Positions 1 through 6,530 of a stretch of 12,665 nucleotides of DNA are shown here, piece by piece. This DNA comes from Chloroflexota bacterium (GTDB taxonomy: Bacteria; Chloroflexota; Ktedonobacteria; Ktedonobacterales; Ktedonobacteraceae), in assembly GCA_902810755.1 (NCBI GenBank), contig CADDYT010000172.1, positions 1 through 12,665 of the forward strand, in the 5' to 3' direction. A program made the position numbers and the translations under genes. Position 1 is the first letter of the stretch. Each line of letters opens with the position of its first letter. Under the pieces are notes generated by a model. The model saw only the letters and a program-made list of their open reading frames with translations. It did not search any database and was not told the origin of the DNA.

Positions 1-1
1 T

Positions 2-229
2 ATGACATTGCGAGAGTATGTGGATCAGCGGTTGAATGAGGGTGAGGGGACGAATGCGGTGATTGAGGGGTTGCAGAATGGGGTGAAGTGCGCTCTAGAG
101 GATGCGCTGAGGATGGTGCCGGAAGAGGATTGGAATGCGCAGATTAGCAGGCGCGAGAAGGAGCATGAGGGCGAGACGCTGATCTGGCTGGAGGGACGCT
201 CGGAGCCGAGCTATGTTATTCAGGACTGA
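2..229 (+). CDS. Small acidic hypothetical protein (possibly 5'-truncated)
   Basis: An ORF of 75 codons begins with ATG at the second base of the window and ends in TGA. Because nothing upstream is visible, this ATG may be the true start or an internal Met of a longer protein. The product is hydrophilic and rich in Glu and Asp, with no membrane segment or signal peptide. It has a predicted helical N-terminal half and a short motif-like end around WLEGRSEPSYVIQD. I do not recognise a family and give no function. It converges on the response-regulator gene with only 17 bases between the two stop codons and no hairpin between them. The coding strand is strongly G-rich at third positions, consistent with real coding but not decisive. 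Confidence 0.5.
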   Translation: MTLREYVDQRLNEGEGTNAVIEGLQNGVKCALEDALRMVPEEDWNAQISRREKEHEGETLIWLEGRSEPSYVIQD

Positions 230-246
230 GTGTCCCTCACCAGTAC

Positions 247-687
247 CTATTTTCTCCTCTTTTTGCTTTCATGATCGCCTTCCTCCTGATCGATGACAGA
301 GGAGACATGTTCCTGCTTCTCCAGAAGCTGGCGCACGTTGCTGATGAGCTGGTCGATGTCGAAGGGCTTGTAGACAACGTGGACGCCCTTTGAGACAAGG
401 TAGCCCTCCTGCTCGCGCACGGCGTCGAGGGCGGCGGTGCAGACGATGACGGGGATATTCTCGGTTGAGCGTTGCATCTTGAGCATTTGTAGCATCTGCC
501 AGCCGCTCTTTTGATCGCCGAAGACGAAGTCCAGAATAATCAGATCGGGCTTGATCTTCTCTACATCGCTGATTTGCTCAAACGGGAAGCCGGAGAGGAT
601 GACTTCGTGTCCCTCCTCTTCTTCCAGCAGCATGCGAAACAGTTCCAGTATTTCCTGCGTATCATTGACGACAAGAATGCGAGCCAC
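247..687 (-). CDS. Single-domain response regulator (CheY-like receiver)
   Basis: A 146-residue cytoplasmic signalling protein made of one REC domain with no output domain. Visible hallmarks are beta-1 followed by the acidic pocket N8-D9, the phospho-acceptor D53 in LIILDF, T84 in VIVCTAA and the invariant lysine in YKPF (K107). The first acidic position, usually Asp or Glu, is Asn here; the remaining set is complete, so phosphorylation is plausible. After the domain (about residue 122) comes a hydrophilic tail ending in ESKKRRK, which could bind nucleic acid or a partner but is unassigned. The start is GTG, preceded by AGGAG with a six-base gap. No histidine kinase lies in the window, so this is an orphan regulator here. 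A promoter can be read at 742-770. Family assignment is secure; partner and role are unknown. Confidence 0.9.
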   Translation of the reverse strand: MARILVVNDTQEILELFRMLLEEEEGHEVILSGFPFEQISDVEKIKPDLIILDFVFGDQKSGWQMLQMLKMQRSTENIPVIVCTAALDAVREQEGYLVSKGVHVVYKPFDIDQLISNVRQLLEKQEHVSSVIDQEEGDHESKKRRK

Positions 688-741
688 GTCTTTCTCCTCT
701 CATTGCCTCATCACATCACTCATCAAATATCTGGCCGTCGT

Positions 742-770
742 ATGATACCATATCTGATCTGTGAGTGCAA
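742..770 (-). promoter_or_regulatory. Predicted sigma-70 promoter of the response-regulator gene
   Basis: Reading the minus strand, TTGCAC (770-765) and TATCAT (747-742) are separated by exactly 17 bases. The -10 box matches the consensus at five of six positions and the -35 box at three. Transcription would start near 735, giving a leader of about 48 nt before the GTG at 687. The site lies downstream of the stop codon of the VIT-family gene, so the two genes can be transcribed separately. Confidence 0.5.
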
Positions 771-800
771 AAGCTGTGGCATTGCCGCCAGCTTCCTCCA

Positions 801-1484
801 TCAGACCACATTGAGAAGCAGGCCGATGAGGACGCCGGCCAGCATGCCGACGGTGACGACGATGAGAAATTCCACCCCGGCGCGCAGCGGGCCTTTGTGC
901 GTGTAGCGGGACTTGACCGCGCCGAGGATGAGCGCCGTCAGCGCGGTCAGGCCGTAAGCCCACCAGCGCGTTTGCGGCAGGTTGAAAATGACGGGGACGG
1001 TGGGGATGAGGCCGCCAACGACGAAGGAGAGGCCAACCTGCAAACCCTCGCGCAGGGGATTGATCTGCTTCTCTTCGGTAAGGCCCAGTTCATCGTGCAG
1101 CATGGCGCGGTGCCAGCGATCTTCATTGGCCGTCAGGTGGTTGACCACGCGGTCGAGCAGGGGGCCGCTGAATCCCTTTTTGCGGTAGATGGTACGCAGT
1201 TCGGCCCGCTCCTCCTCCGGCTCATTTTCGATTTCGAAGCGTTCGACAGCGATGCGTTTGTCGAGAACCTCTTTCTCCGTCCTGGCCGAAAGGTAGCCGC
1301 CAAGTGCCATCGAGACGCCCCCGGCCAGCACTTCGCCCAGGACAATCAACAGCAGATGCGTGGGCGCCGCCGCGCTGACCGCCATGATGAAAACCAGCGT
1401 GGTGACGAGGCCATCATTTAGCCCGAAGACAATTTCGCGCAGCCAGTCTCCCCCGTGCGGGTGTTGTTCCTCAATCTCTCTCAT
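801..1484 (-). CDS. VIT1/CCC1-family transmembrane metal (Fe/Mn) transporter
   Basis: A 227-residue integral membrane protein. The first helix carries the family signature REIVFGLNDGLVTTL (residues 16-30), with an Asp (D24) at the position expected for metal passage. The second helix has GGVSMALGGYLSARTEKE. A charged cytoplasmic stretch rich in Glu follows (about residues 68-150), which in characterised VIT proteins forms the metal-binding domain. Three further hydrophobic segments complete the five-helix plan. Known members export Fe2+ or Mn2+ from the cytoplasm by proton antiport or sequester it in vacuoles; substrate here is inferred. No strong Shine-Dalgarno precedes the ATG (AGAAGGG is too distant and AGG too close), so initiation may be weak. 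A perfect palindrome at 1565-1580 lies about 85 bases upstream. The gene is followed by its neighbour's promoter, so it is probably monocistronic. Confidence 0.88.
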   Translation of the reverse strand: MREIEEQHPHGGDWLREIVFGLNDGLVTTLVFIMAVSAAAPTHLLLIVLGEVLAGGVSMALGGYLSARTEKEVLDKRIAVERFEIENEPEEERAELRTIYRKKGFSGPLLDRVVNHLTANEDRWHRAMLHDELGLTEEKQINPLREGLQVGLSFVVGGLIPTVPVIFNLPQTRWWAYGLTALTALILGAVKSRYTHKGPLRAGVEFLIVVTVGMLAGVLIGLLLNVV

Positions 1485-1564
1485 GCCTGTCCGCGTATAC
1501 CCTTCTCTCTTGCATCTACGTTCTCAAGCGGCTTGTCGCTCTGTATTTGTTCTGCTCGCAGGGA

Positions 1565-1580
1565 TACTTTCTTGAAAGTA
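1565..1580. promoter_or_regulatory. Candidate operator: 16-bp palindrome upstream of the VIT-family gene
   Basis: TACTTTC-TT-GAAAGTA is a perfect 7+7 inverted repeat with a two-base centre, located 81 bases upstream of the transporter start. A weak promoter-like pair (TTACAA-17-TACTTT on the minus strand) places its -10 box in one arm. A metal-responsive repressor would be a natural occupant, but the sequence does not match Fur, DtxR/IdeR or CIRCE consensus sites I know, so the binding protein is unknown. Confidence 0.3.
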
Positions 1581-1667
1581 CGTTCCTCGCAAGGCAATTG
1601 TAACACCATTGAGGGCATGTTAAAAGAGCGAGAGAGGACAGGGAGAAAACACCGGGTCGAGAATGCA

Positions 1668-1701
1668 GACAGGGAGCGAAACGATAGTATCACTCCCTGT
1701 C
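1668..1701 (-). terminator. Possible hairpin downstream of the small membrane protein gene
   Basis: GACAGGGAG (1668-1676) and CTCCCTGTC (1693-1701) form a perfect nine-pair stem around a 16-base loop, 21 bases past the end of the minus-strand gene that stops at 1722. There is no U-tract after it in that direction, so a terminator role is tentative. Confidence 0.3.
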
Positions 1702-1721
1702 GAATGGCCGATCAGGGGCAA

Positions 1722-2066
1722 TCACGAATGGAAGAGCAGATGCTGGGTCAGGAGCATGATGAGCGGGAGAGCAATGATTGCCAGAGAAAGCGCCAGCAAC
1801 CGCCAGTCGCGGTCGCGTTCCTCCGGGGCGACGCGGAAGGCGGCTGGCAACCACCAGCCCATACGACGGGCAAGGTAGATGAGAAGGCCGAGGACACCAA
1901 CCAGCATGGCAATGCTGGCCAGCATGTTGCGCAGCGCCAGCAGGATATCCCCGCCAGGGGCAACTATGGCTGCGATGATAGAGACGACGAGTAGCAACGC
2001 CACTATGCCCAGAACCGTTAGAAGTTGCTGCTGCCGCGAAACGGAACGTAATGGTTGTTCACTCAT
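1722..2066 (-). CDS. Small three-helix membrane protein, unknown function
   Basis: A 114-residue protein with three clear hydrophobic segments: residues about 15-36 (LLTVLGIVALLLVVSIIAAI), 42-65 (LLALRNMLASIAMLVGVLGLLIY) and 89-108. The loop between helices 2 and 3 is charged and Arg-rich (RVAPEERDRDWR). No catalytic or ligand motif is visible and I do not recognise a named family. The ATG is the only reasonable start in frame; the nearest Shine-Dalgarno (AAGGAGG) is strong but sits 13 bases away, longer than usual. It is transcribed in the same direction as the VIT-family gene but is separated from it by about 240 bases containing a hairpin, so an operon is not indicated. Confidence 0.65.
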   Translation of the reverse strand: MSEQPLRSVSRQQQLLTVLGIVALLLVVSIIAAIVAPGGDILLALRNMLASIAMLVGVLGLLIYLARRMGWWLPAAFRVAPEERDRDWRLLALSLAIIALPLIMLLTQHLLFHS

Positions 2067-2395
2067 AGAAGTATTGTATCCTCCTTCGTTTCGTATTCTC
2101 GATCACTGTCGTGTTTGAAGACATTCATGTGCTAACACGTGTGAGGAGCGAACAGAGTTTCTGTTTTGCAGGGCAAACAGTAAAGAAATAGAGATACATA
2201 TAGACATATCTCAACCAGACCTCAACTTTTCCTCCCTCCCTCGCTTGCTCGACATTCTCCATAATAAGCCCGTCTATCTGTACGTTTGATAGAAGCGCGA
2301 CCGGTAGCCGGACAGTCCGGCTATGTAATTGGATACGGGCATGAGTACGATGAAGCAGGATGCTCTGCCCGGATTTTTGAAAGTGAGGATACGAT
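2067..2395. other. Divergent intergenic region, 329 bp
   Basis: This spacer separates the minus-strand small membrane protein gene from the plus-strand propeller gene and should hold both promoters. I see no convincing -35/-10 pair for either. It contains a perfect 8-bp stem with a three-base loop at 2305-2323, a short palindrome ACACGTGT near 2135, a pyrimidine-rich stretch at about 2221-2250, and a GGGCA/TGCCC pairing flanking the last 50 bases before the propeller start. No RNA gene or protein gene could be supported. Confidence 0.6.
2305..2323. repeat. Perfect tight hairpin in the propeller gene leader
   Basis: TAGCCGGA (2305-2312) and TCCGGCTA (2316-2323) are exact reverse complements separated by CAG, and a G-U pair extends the stem. 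It lies 72 bases before the propeller ATG. It could be an attenuating or stabilising leader hairpin or a protein-binding palindrome; nothing in the sequence decides which. Confidence 0.55.
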
Positions 2396-3823
2396 ATGCG
2401 GTTCTCTGTACGCAGCAGACTGGGCCTCGCGCTCTCATTTATGGCGGTACTCGCCCTGTGCCTGACCCTGCTGTTTTCCACGCGCTCCGGGGCGAACGCG
2501 GCCAGCTCGCCCATCATCAAGACTTCGGTCAATTCCGGCCCACCAACAACGGCTCTGATTGTGACGGGCAAGAACTTCGGCCTGAACGAGAGCGTGAACA
2601 TCGACTTTGACACCACGCTGGTGGGAACAACCACTACCGATGCCACCGGCGCGTTCAGCGTCTCGGTGAAGGTTCCCAGAGCTGCTCTGCCCGGCAGCCA
2701 TACCTTCAAAGCGGTGGGCCAGACCAGCAAGCTCTCCGCGACCGCTCCCTTCACCGTGCAGACCCAGTGGATCACCTTCGGTTTCGACCAGCACCGCGCC
2801 CACTATAACCCCTATGAGAACATCATTACGCATGCGAACGTCTCCGCGCTGGTGCAGGACTGGTCATACACGACCGGCGGCGCGGTCTCCTCTTCCCCGG
2901 CAGTGGTGAGCGGCGTCCTCTATGTCGGCTCTTCCGACGGCAAGCTCTATGCCCTCAATGCCACCACCGGCGCCTTGCTGTGGAGCGCGACCACCGGCGG
3001 CGCCATCACTTCTTCTCCGATCTTTGATAGCGGCATGATTTTCGTGGGCTCCGCCGATGGCAAGCTCTATGCCTTCAACAAGGCGGGGACGCAGGTCTGG
3101 ACATTTACCACGAGTGGGGCCATCACTGCCTCTCCACTGGCAGCCGGCGGGGTGGTCTATGTCGGCTCGACCGATGGCAACCTGTATGCCATCAGTGAGA
3201 GTACGGGTACGGCTGCCTGGTCGGCTCCCTTCGCGACCGGCGGCCCGATCAATTCTTCAGCAGCGATCAGCGCGGGCATTCTCTATGTTGGCTCCAACGA
3301 CGGCAAGCTCTATGCCATCACAGCCAGCACGGGGGCAGCCTACTGGACAACCCCCTTCGCGACCGGCGGCCCGATCACCTCTTCACCGGCGGTCTTCAAT
3401 AATGCCGTCTATGTCGGCTCCCAGGACGACAATCTCTACTCCGTCAACGCCACGTCGGGCGTGCAGAACTGGAAGCATCTGGTAGGCGCGGCGATTGACT
3501 CCTCGCCGGCGGTCTTCAATAACGCCGTCTATGTGGGCGCTGCCGATAAGAAGGTGCATGCGTTCAAGGTTGGCAAGGGCGCGGGACTGTGGACCTATGC
3601 GACGGGCGATGTGGTGGCCTCTTCGCCATCTGTGGCGAATACCGTCCTCTATGTCGGCTCCAACGACGGCAAGCTCTACGCGCTGAAAGCCTCGCTGGGA
3701 ACCTTCCTCTGGAGCTATACGACGGGCGCGGCGGTCTCCTCCTCCCCGGCGATTGCCAACGGCATCGTCTATGTCGGCTCCAACGACGGCAAGCTCTACG
3801 CCTTCCACCTGCCAACAGCCTGA
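2396..3823 (+). CDS. Secreted Ig/IPT-like plus PQQ-type beta-propeller repeat protein
   Basis: A 475-residue exported protein. Residues 1-35 form a Sec signal peptide: basic start, hydrophobic core, and a probable cleavage site after ANA. Residues about 38-122 look like an Ig/IPT-like domain (PPTTALIVTGKNFGLNESV, then DATGAFSVSVKVP and PGSHTFKAVG). From about residue 150 to the end are eight repeats of about 40 residues, each carrying a YVGS-DGKLYA-type motif, as in quinoprotein/PQQ-like propellers; eight repeats suggest an eight-bladed closed ring. Dehydrogenase residues for PQQ and calcium binding are not evident, so a binding or scaffold role outside the cell is more likely than catalysis. 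GAGG stands seven bases before ATG. A hairpin terminator follows 28 bases after the stop. The later blades are nearly identical in DNA, a sign of recent duplication or gene conversion. Confidence 0.85.
   Translation: MRFSVRSRLGLALSFMAVLALCLTLLFSTRSGANAASSPIIKTSVNSGPPTTALIVTGKNFGLNESVNIDFDTTLVGTTTTDATGAFSVSVKVPRAALPGSHTFKAVGQTSKLSATAPFTVQTQWITFGFDQHRAHYNPYENIITHANVSALVQDWSYTTGGAVSSSPAVVSGVLYVGSSDGKLYALNATTGALLWSATTGGAITSSPIFDSGMIFVGSADGKLYAFNKAGTQVWTFTTSGAITASPLAAGGVVYVGSTDGNLYAISESTGTAAWSAPFATGGPINSSAAISAGILYVGSNDGKLYAITASTGAAYWTTPFATGGPITSSPAVFNNAVYVGSQDDNLYSVNATSGVQNWKHLVGAAIDSSPAVFNNAVYVGAADKKVHAFKVGKGAGLWTYATGDVVASSPSVANTVLYVGSNDGKLYALKASLGTFLWSYTTGAAVSSSPAIANGIVYVGSNDGKLYAFHLPTA
3649..3801 (+). 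repeat. Near-identical blade repeats, 120-bp period, within the propeller gene
   Basis: The 33 bases at 3649-3681 recur exactly at 3769-3801, offset by exactly 120 bp (40 codons), and a close copy occurs near 3284-3315. A second pair, GCGGTCTTCAATAA with its flanks, occurs near 3390 and 3510. These identities include synonymous positions, so they exceed what protein constraint alone requires. Confidence 0.8.
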
Positions 3824-3851
3824 CAGGGTAGTGAAAGAGAGGAGCAGGAAA

Positions 3852-3882
3852 AAAAGGCCGGTGGCAATGCTACCGGCCTTTT
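3852..3882. terminator. Bidirectional intrinsic terminator
   Basis: AAAAGGCCGGTGGC (3852-3865) pairs with GCTACCGGCCTTTT (3869-3882), with one G-U pair and an AAT loop. The stem is GC-rich, is preceded by a run of A and followed by a run of T, so it has the form of a Rho-independent terminator on both strands. It sits between the convergent stops of the propeller gene (3823) and the CmpX-like gene (3900) and can serve both. Confidence 0.9.
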
Positions 3883-3899
3883 CTTTGCCTGTTTCGCTA

Positions 3900-4757
3900 T
3901 TAGCGGATATTTGGCCGTCTCATATTGTCGGTAGTGCGCTGACCGGCGGCTGTACCCGGAGCAGCCGGAGTATTGGCGGCATTGGCGCGCATATGTTCGG
4001 CTTCACGCCGCACTGCTGCTTGCGCCTGGCTCATCGTCTGCTGCTCCTGGAGCTGCTGTGCGGCGCTGCTGGCGACTTGCTCAACGTTGCCCTCCGTGCG
4101 TTCGAGCAGGCGGCGGGCGGTATCGCGGCCACCGAGGCCAAAGGCGAGGCCGAAAGCCAGGGCGGCAGCGCCAACGACGGCAGTAAACAGGATGTTCATA
4201 ATATCGGGCGCAATTTTGAGCTGCTCAAGGGCCACGATCACGGCGAAGCCAATGATGGCGACACGAGCAATGGTAGCATACAGGTTCGGGTTGCCCATGC
4301 GCACGCTCGCCGTTGCCCCGCGCACCAGATCAGCCACGACGGTCGCAGCCAGCGCGCCCAGGAAGAGGACAAGTATGGCTACAAACACGTTTGGAATGTA
4401 GGCTACCAGCTGGTTCAGAATGGCGCTCACCGTCGGAATGCCCAGCGCATCGGCAGCCGGTATCAGAAAGATCAGGAACAGGAACCAGTAGACGATGGCT
4501 CCCAGGATGCCCGCCGCATCCATGTGAACGCCCATGTTCTGCTCAAAACGCTGCAAGCCAATACGCTGGCCCAGCCGGTCAAAGCCAACCTTACGCAGCA
4601 AGTAGGTCACGCCTTTGCTCACCAGCGTAGCGACGATCCAGCCAACCAGCAGGATGACCAGGAAACCGACCAGCTTGGGGATGAACTCAAGCAACAAATT
4701 CAGTGCGTTGGTGAGCGCGGTGAAAATGGCCTGCGCCCAGTTCGTAACAACGGTCAT
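3900..4757 (-). CDS. CmpX-like membrane protein with conserved TM-helix repeats (mechanosensitive-channel related)
   Basis: A 285-residue integral membrane protein. Five or so hydrophobic segments appear, including the paired conserved TM-helix modules (LVGFLVILLVGWIVATLVSKG near residue 30 and VFVAILVLFLGALAATVVADLVRG near 130). These are followed by an Ala/Gly-rich helix GAAALAFGLAFGLGGRDTARRLLE that resembles the pore helix of MscS. The soluble beta domain normally following that helix in MscS is missing; instead there is a Gln/Ala-rich, probably coiled-coil tail of about 70 residues. This plan fits the TM_helix (CmpX-type) family better than true MscS. The first in-frame ATG (4802) is disfavoured: ATG at 4757 has GAGAGGAG upstream and matches family starts. 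A promoter is read at 4839-4868. Channel activity is inferred only. Confidence 0.82.
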   Translation of the reverse strand: MTVVTNWAQAIFTALTNALNLLLEFIPKLVGFLVILLVGWIVATLVSKGVTYLLRKVGFDRLGQRIGLQRFEQNMGVHMDAAGILGAIVYWFLFLIFLIPAADALGIPTVSAILNQLVAYIPNVFVAILVLFLGALAATVVADLVRGATASVRMGNPNLYATIARVAIIGFAVIVALEQLKIAPDIMNILFTAVVGAAALAFGLAFGLGGRDTARRLLERTEGNVEQVASSAAQQLQEQQTMSQAQAAVRREAEHMRANAANTPAAPGTAAGQRTTDNMRRPNIR

Positions 4758-4838
4758 ATCTTCTTTTCTCCTCTCTTCAATCCATCCAACCCAACAATTC
4801 ATGGGAACAGGACATGCTAAAAATTAGCTTGTACCATA

Positions 4839-4868
4839 AGCATAAGATGAAAGAGAGTTTAATATCAA
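4839..4868 (-). promoter_or_regulatory. Predicted promoter of the CmpX-like gene
   Basis: On the minus strand TTGATA (4868-4863) and TATGCT (4844-4839) are separated by 18 bases. The -35 box matches consensus at five of six positions and the -10 at four. The transcript would start near 4832 and carry a leader of about 75 nt. Confidence 0.45.
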
Positions 4869-5117
4869 GTCAGCAATGGAAATGCTAAGCCCGTTTTCAT
4901 AAATACTAATCAGACTCTAAGATAGCGTGTTGAATGGGCTAAAAATGAGGGCGCAGAAAGGTGATACAATTTGCCGATAAGAGAGAATAGCAGAAAATTG
5001 CGCAAGGAGTATGCCGGACTGCTAACTGTCGCGAGCGGTTTCTTTGCACAGCGCAGCTTGCGGAGCGTACAGTCAGAGCAAAAACAAAAGGGAGCGAACG
5101 CGCCTGAGTAGATGAGC

Positions 5118-5146
5118 TTGCATCTGCCAGCGACCATATATATACT
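5118..5146 (+). promoter_or_regulatory. Predicted promoter of the alpha/beta hydrolase gene
   Basis: TTGCAT (5118-5123) and TATACT (5141-5146) are separated by 17 bases; the -10 box matches five of six consensus positions, the -35 three. Surrounding DNA is AT-rich. Transcription would begin near 5153, about 105 nt upstream of the chosen ATG. Confidence 0.45.
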
Positions 5147-5257
5147 AAAAGCATTAAGAGTAGTAATTTAGTGGTTATCTACGCGGAGAGATCGTATAGA
5201 GTAGGGCCGCCCCTGGCGGGTGGCCTGCGGCGAAACGGTATGCAGGGAGAGAGTGCT

Positions 5258-6100
5258 ATGGCAGATACAGGACGATCCATTTCCGGGGCGGCGCAGGTGA
5301 ATGGAACTATGCTCCGCTATGACGTGGCCGGGGAAGGGCATCCGCTGGTCTTGATTCATGGCGGCCTGGAAGACAGGCGCGTATGGGACGATCAATTCAA
5401 TACGTTTGCGCACCATTACCGCGTCATTCGCTACGATGTGCGCGGCTATGGCGAATCGCCGCTGGTGACGACTGAGACACAGGGGACACAGACGTATTCG
5501 CTGCGTCAGGATTTGTATGACCTGCTGCGATTTTTAGAGGTGGAGCGGGCATACCTGCTGGGGCAGTCAATGGGAGCCGGGCTGGCCGCCGATTTCTCGC
5601 TGGCTTACCCTGAGATGGTCGATGCGTTCATCTCAGCCGCGCCCGGCCTCGGCGGCTATGAATTTATCGAGGAAGAATACCCGCTCGAAGCGCAGATCGA
5701 AGACGCGCTCGCCGAAGGCGACATTGCTCGCGCCGTCGACCTGACGCTGCAACTGTGGACCGCCGGGCCGCAGCGCCCGCTTGAGGCCGTCAGCCCTGCC
5801 GTGCGGGCGCGGGTGCGCGAGATGACGCTGCATAATTTCGAGCGGCCTGACGAGGAGAACGCTGCGCAGCCGCAGCCGCTGGAACCGCATCCGTTGAGCC
5901 GCCTGGCCGAGATCACCGCGCCCACAATGGTCATGGTTGGCGACCAGGACGTGCGCGATATCCAGCGCATCGCCAACCTGCTGGCCGCCTACATCCCCGG
6001 CGCGCGCAAAGTTGTCATTCCCGATACGGCTCACCACCTGAACATGGAGCGGCCCGACCTCTTCAACCAGCTTGTGCTGGACTTTCTGGCCGATCTGTAG
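5258..6100 (+). CDS. Alpha/beta-fold hydrolase
   Basis: A 280-residue cytoplasmic enzyme of the alpha/beta hydrolase superfamily. The oxyanion-hole motif HGG is at residues 34-36. The nucleophile elbow GQSMG puts the catalytic Ser at 104, the acid is D231 in VGDQD, and the base is most likely H259 in DTAHHLNMERP. An all-helical cap lies between about residues 130 and 215 and is rich in Glu and Pro. The substrate cannot be told; ester, lactone (3-oxoadipate enol-lactonase-like) or haloalkane hydrolysis are family possibilities. An in-frame GTG at 5171 would extend the N-terminus by 29 residues but has no ribosome site. ATG 5258 follows GGGAGAGAG at a good distance and begins just before the first strand. 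It is convergent with rpmA across a 20-bp hairpin. Confidence 0.88.
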   Translation: MADTGRSISGAAQVNGTMLRYDVAGEGHPLVLIHGGLEDRRVWDDQFNTFAHHYRVIRYDVRGYGESPLVTTETQGTQTYSLRQDLYDLLRFLEVERAYLLGQSMGAGLAADFSLAYPEMVDAFISAAPGLGGYEFIEEEYPLEAQIEDALAEGDIARAVDLTLQLWTAGPQRPLEAVSPAVRARVREMTLHNFERPDEENAAQPQPLEPHPLSRLAEITAPTMVMVGDQDVRDIQRIANLLAAYIPGARKVVIPDTAHHLNMERPDLFNQLVLDFLADL

Positions 6101-6125
6101 ATGCAACCTGGACGAGGGGTAGCGC

Positions 6126-6172
6126 AATAGAGAGGCCCTCGTAGCCACAGCAGCTACGAGGGCCTCTCTATT
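6126..6172. terminator. Perfect 20-bp hairpin between convergent genes
   Basis: The arms at 6126-6145 and 6153-6172 are exact reverse complements over 20 bp, enclosing the seven-base loop CACAGCA. It lies 25 bases past the hydrolase stop and 34 bases past the rpmA stop, so it can terminate both. It has no real U-tract on either side, so it resembles the U-poor hairpin terminators known from some high-GC bacteria; RNA processing or mRNA end protection is an alternative. Confidence 0.75.
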
Positions 6173-6206
6173 AGCAACGCGCGATTATATAAGATGGCAA
6201 CCTGCT

Positions 6207-6527
6207 TCAGTCGTTGATGGTGACGGCTGCGGCTTCTTCCTCTTCACGGGCCACCAGCGAGGGGCGACCGGGGAACTCCGTATAGACGCTGACCTTGCGG
6301 CGCGTGCGGGAGTCGTGTCCAAACTTCACGTAGCCATCGATGAGCGCGAATAGCGTGTGGTCGCGGCCCACGCCGACGTGGTCGCCGGGGCGAATCTTTG
6401 TGCCGCGCTGGCGCACGATAATGCTGCCGGCCCGGACAAGCTCGCCGTCATAGTGCTTCACGCCGAGCATCTTCGGGTTGCTGTCGCGACCGTTGCGCGA
6501 GCTACCCATTCCTTTTTTATGTGCCAT
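6207..6527 (-). CDS. rpmA: 50S ribosomal protein L27
   Basis: A 106-residue ribosomal protein of the large subunit. The N-terminal [16 protein letters not shown] reaches toward the peptidyl-transferase centre, and the family core [27 protein letters not shown] is intact. There is no cleavable N-terminal extension of the Firmicutes type; Ala2 would be exposed after Met removal. Relative to the usual length of about 85 residues there is a C-terminal extension, [13 protein letters not shown], with an acidic run. The ATG starts three bases after the rplU stop, and its ribosome site GAAGAGG lies inside the last rplU codons, so the two are translationally linked. The gene usually found next, obgE, is not here; a hairpin ends the operon instead. 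Confidence 0.97.
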   Translation of the reverse strand: MAHKKGMGSSRNGRDSNPKMLGVKHYDGELVRAGSIIVRQRGTKIRPGDHVGVGRDHTLFALIDGYVKFGHDSRTRRKVSVYTEFPGRPSLVAREEEEAAAVTIND

Positions 6528-6530
6528 GGT

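Larger units (their letters stand above)
4758..5257. other. Divergent intergenic region, about 500 bp, no gene supported
   Basis: The spacer between the CmpX-like gene and the hydrolase is clearly AT-richer than the genes. It contains a promoter for each neighbour (4839-4868 minus, 5118-5146 plus). The middle part, about 4960-5110, has an extended -10-like TGATACAAT (4962-4970), a TTGCGCAA palindrome near 4998, and complementary GACTG/CAGTC ends enclosing about 50 bases near 5017-5075. That could fold into an RNA, but no known RNA family is recognised and short frames here look non-coding. Confidence 0.5.

Noticed and set aside
765..1421. A 218-codon plus-strand frame
   Set aside because: It is antisense to the VIT-family transporter and lacks a ribosome site.
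2125..2775. A 216-codon minus-strand frame
   Set aside because: It overlaps the signal peptide and Ig-like domain of the propeller gene in antisense and shows no family motif.
3753..4820. A 355-codon plus-strand frame
   Set aside because: It overlaps the end of the propeller gene, crosses a terminator and is antisense to the CmpX-like gene.
4910..5154. Cys-rich short minus-strand frames
   Set aside because: Two overlapping frames without ribosome sites in an AT-rich spacer; composition and overlap suggest chance.
5171..5257. 29-residue N-terminal extension of the hydrolase
   Set aside because: It would start at a GTG without a ribosome site; ATG 5258 has a good one and fits the family.
6126..6172. 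Part of a tRNA or other stable RNA gene
   Set aside because: It is one simple perfect stem-loop without cloverleaf features, placed exactly between convergent stops.
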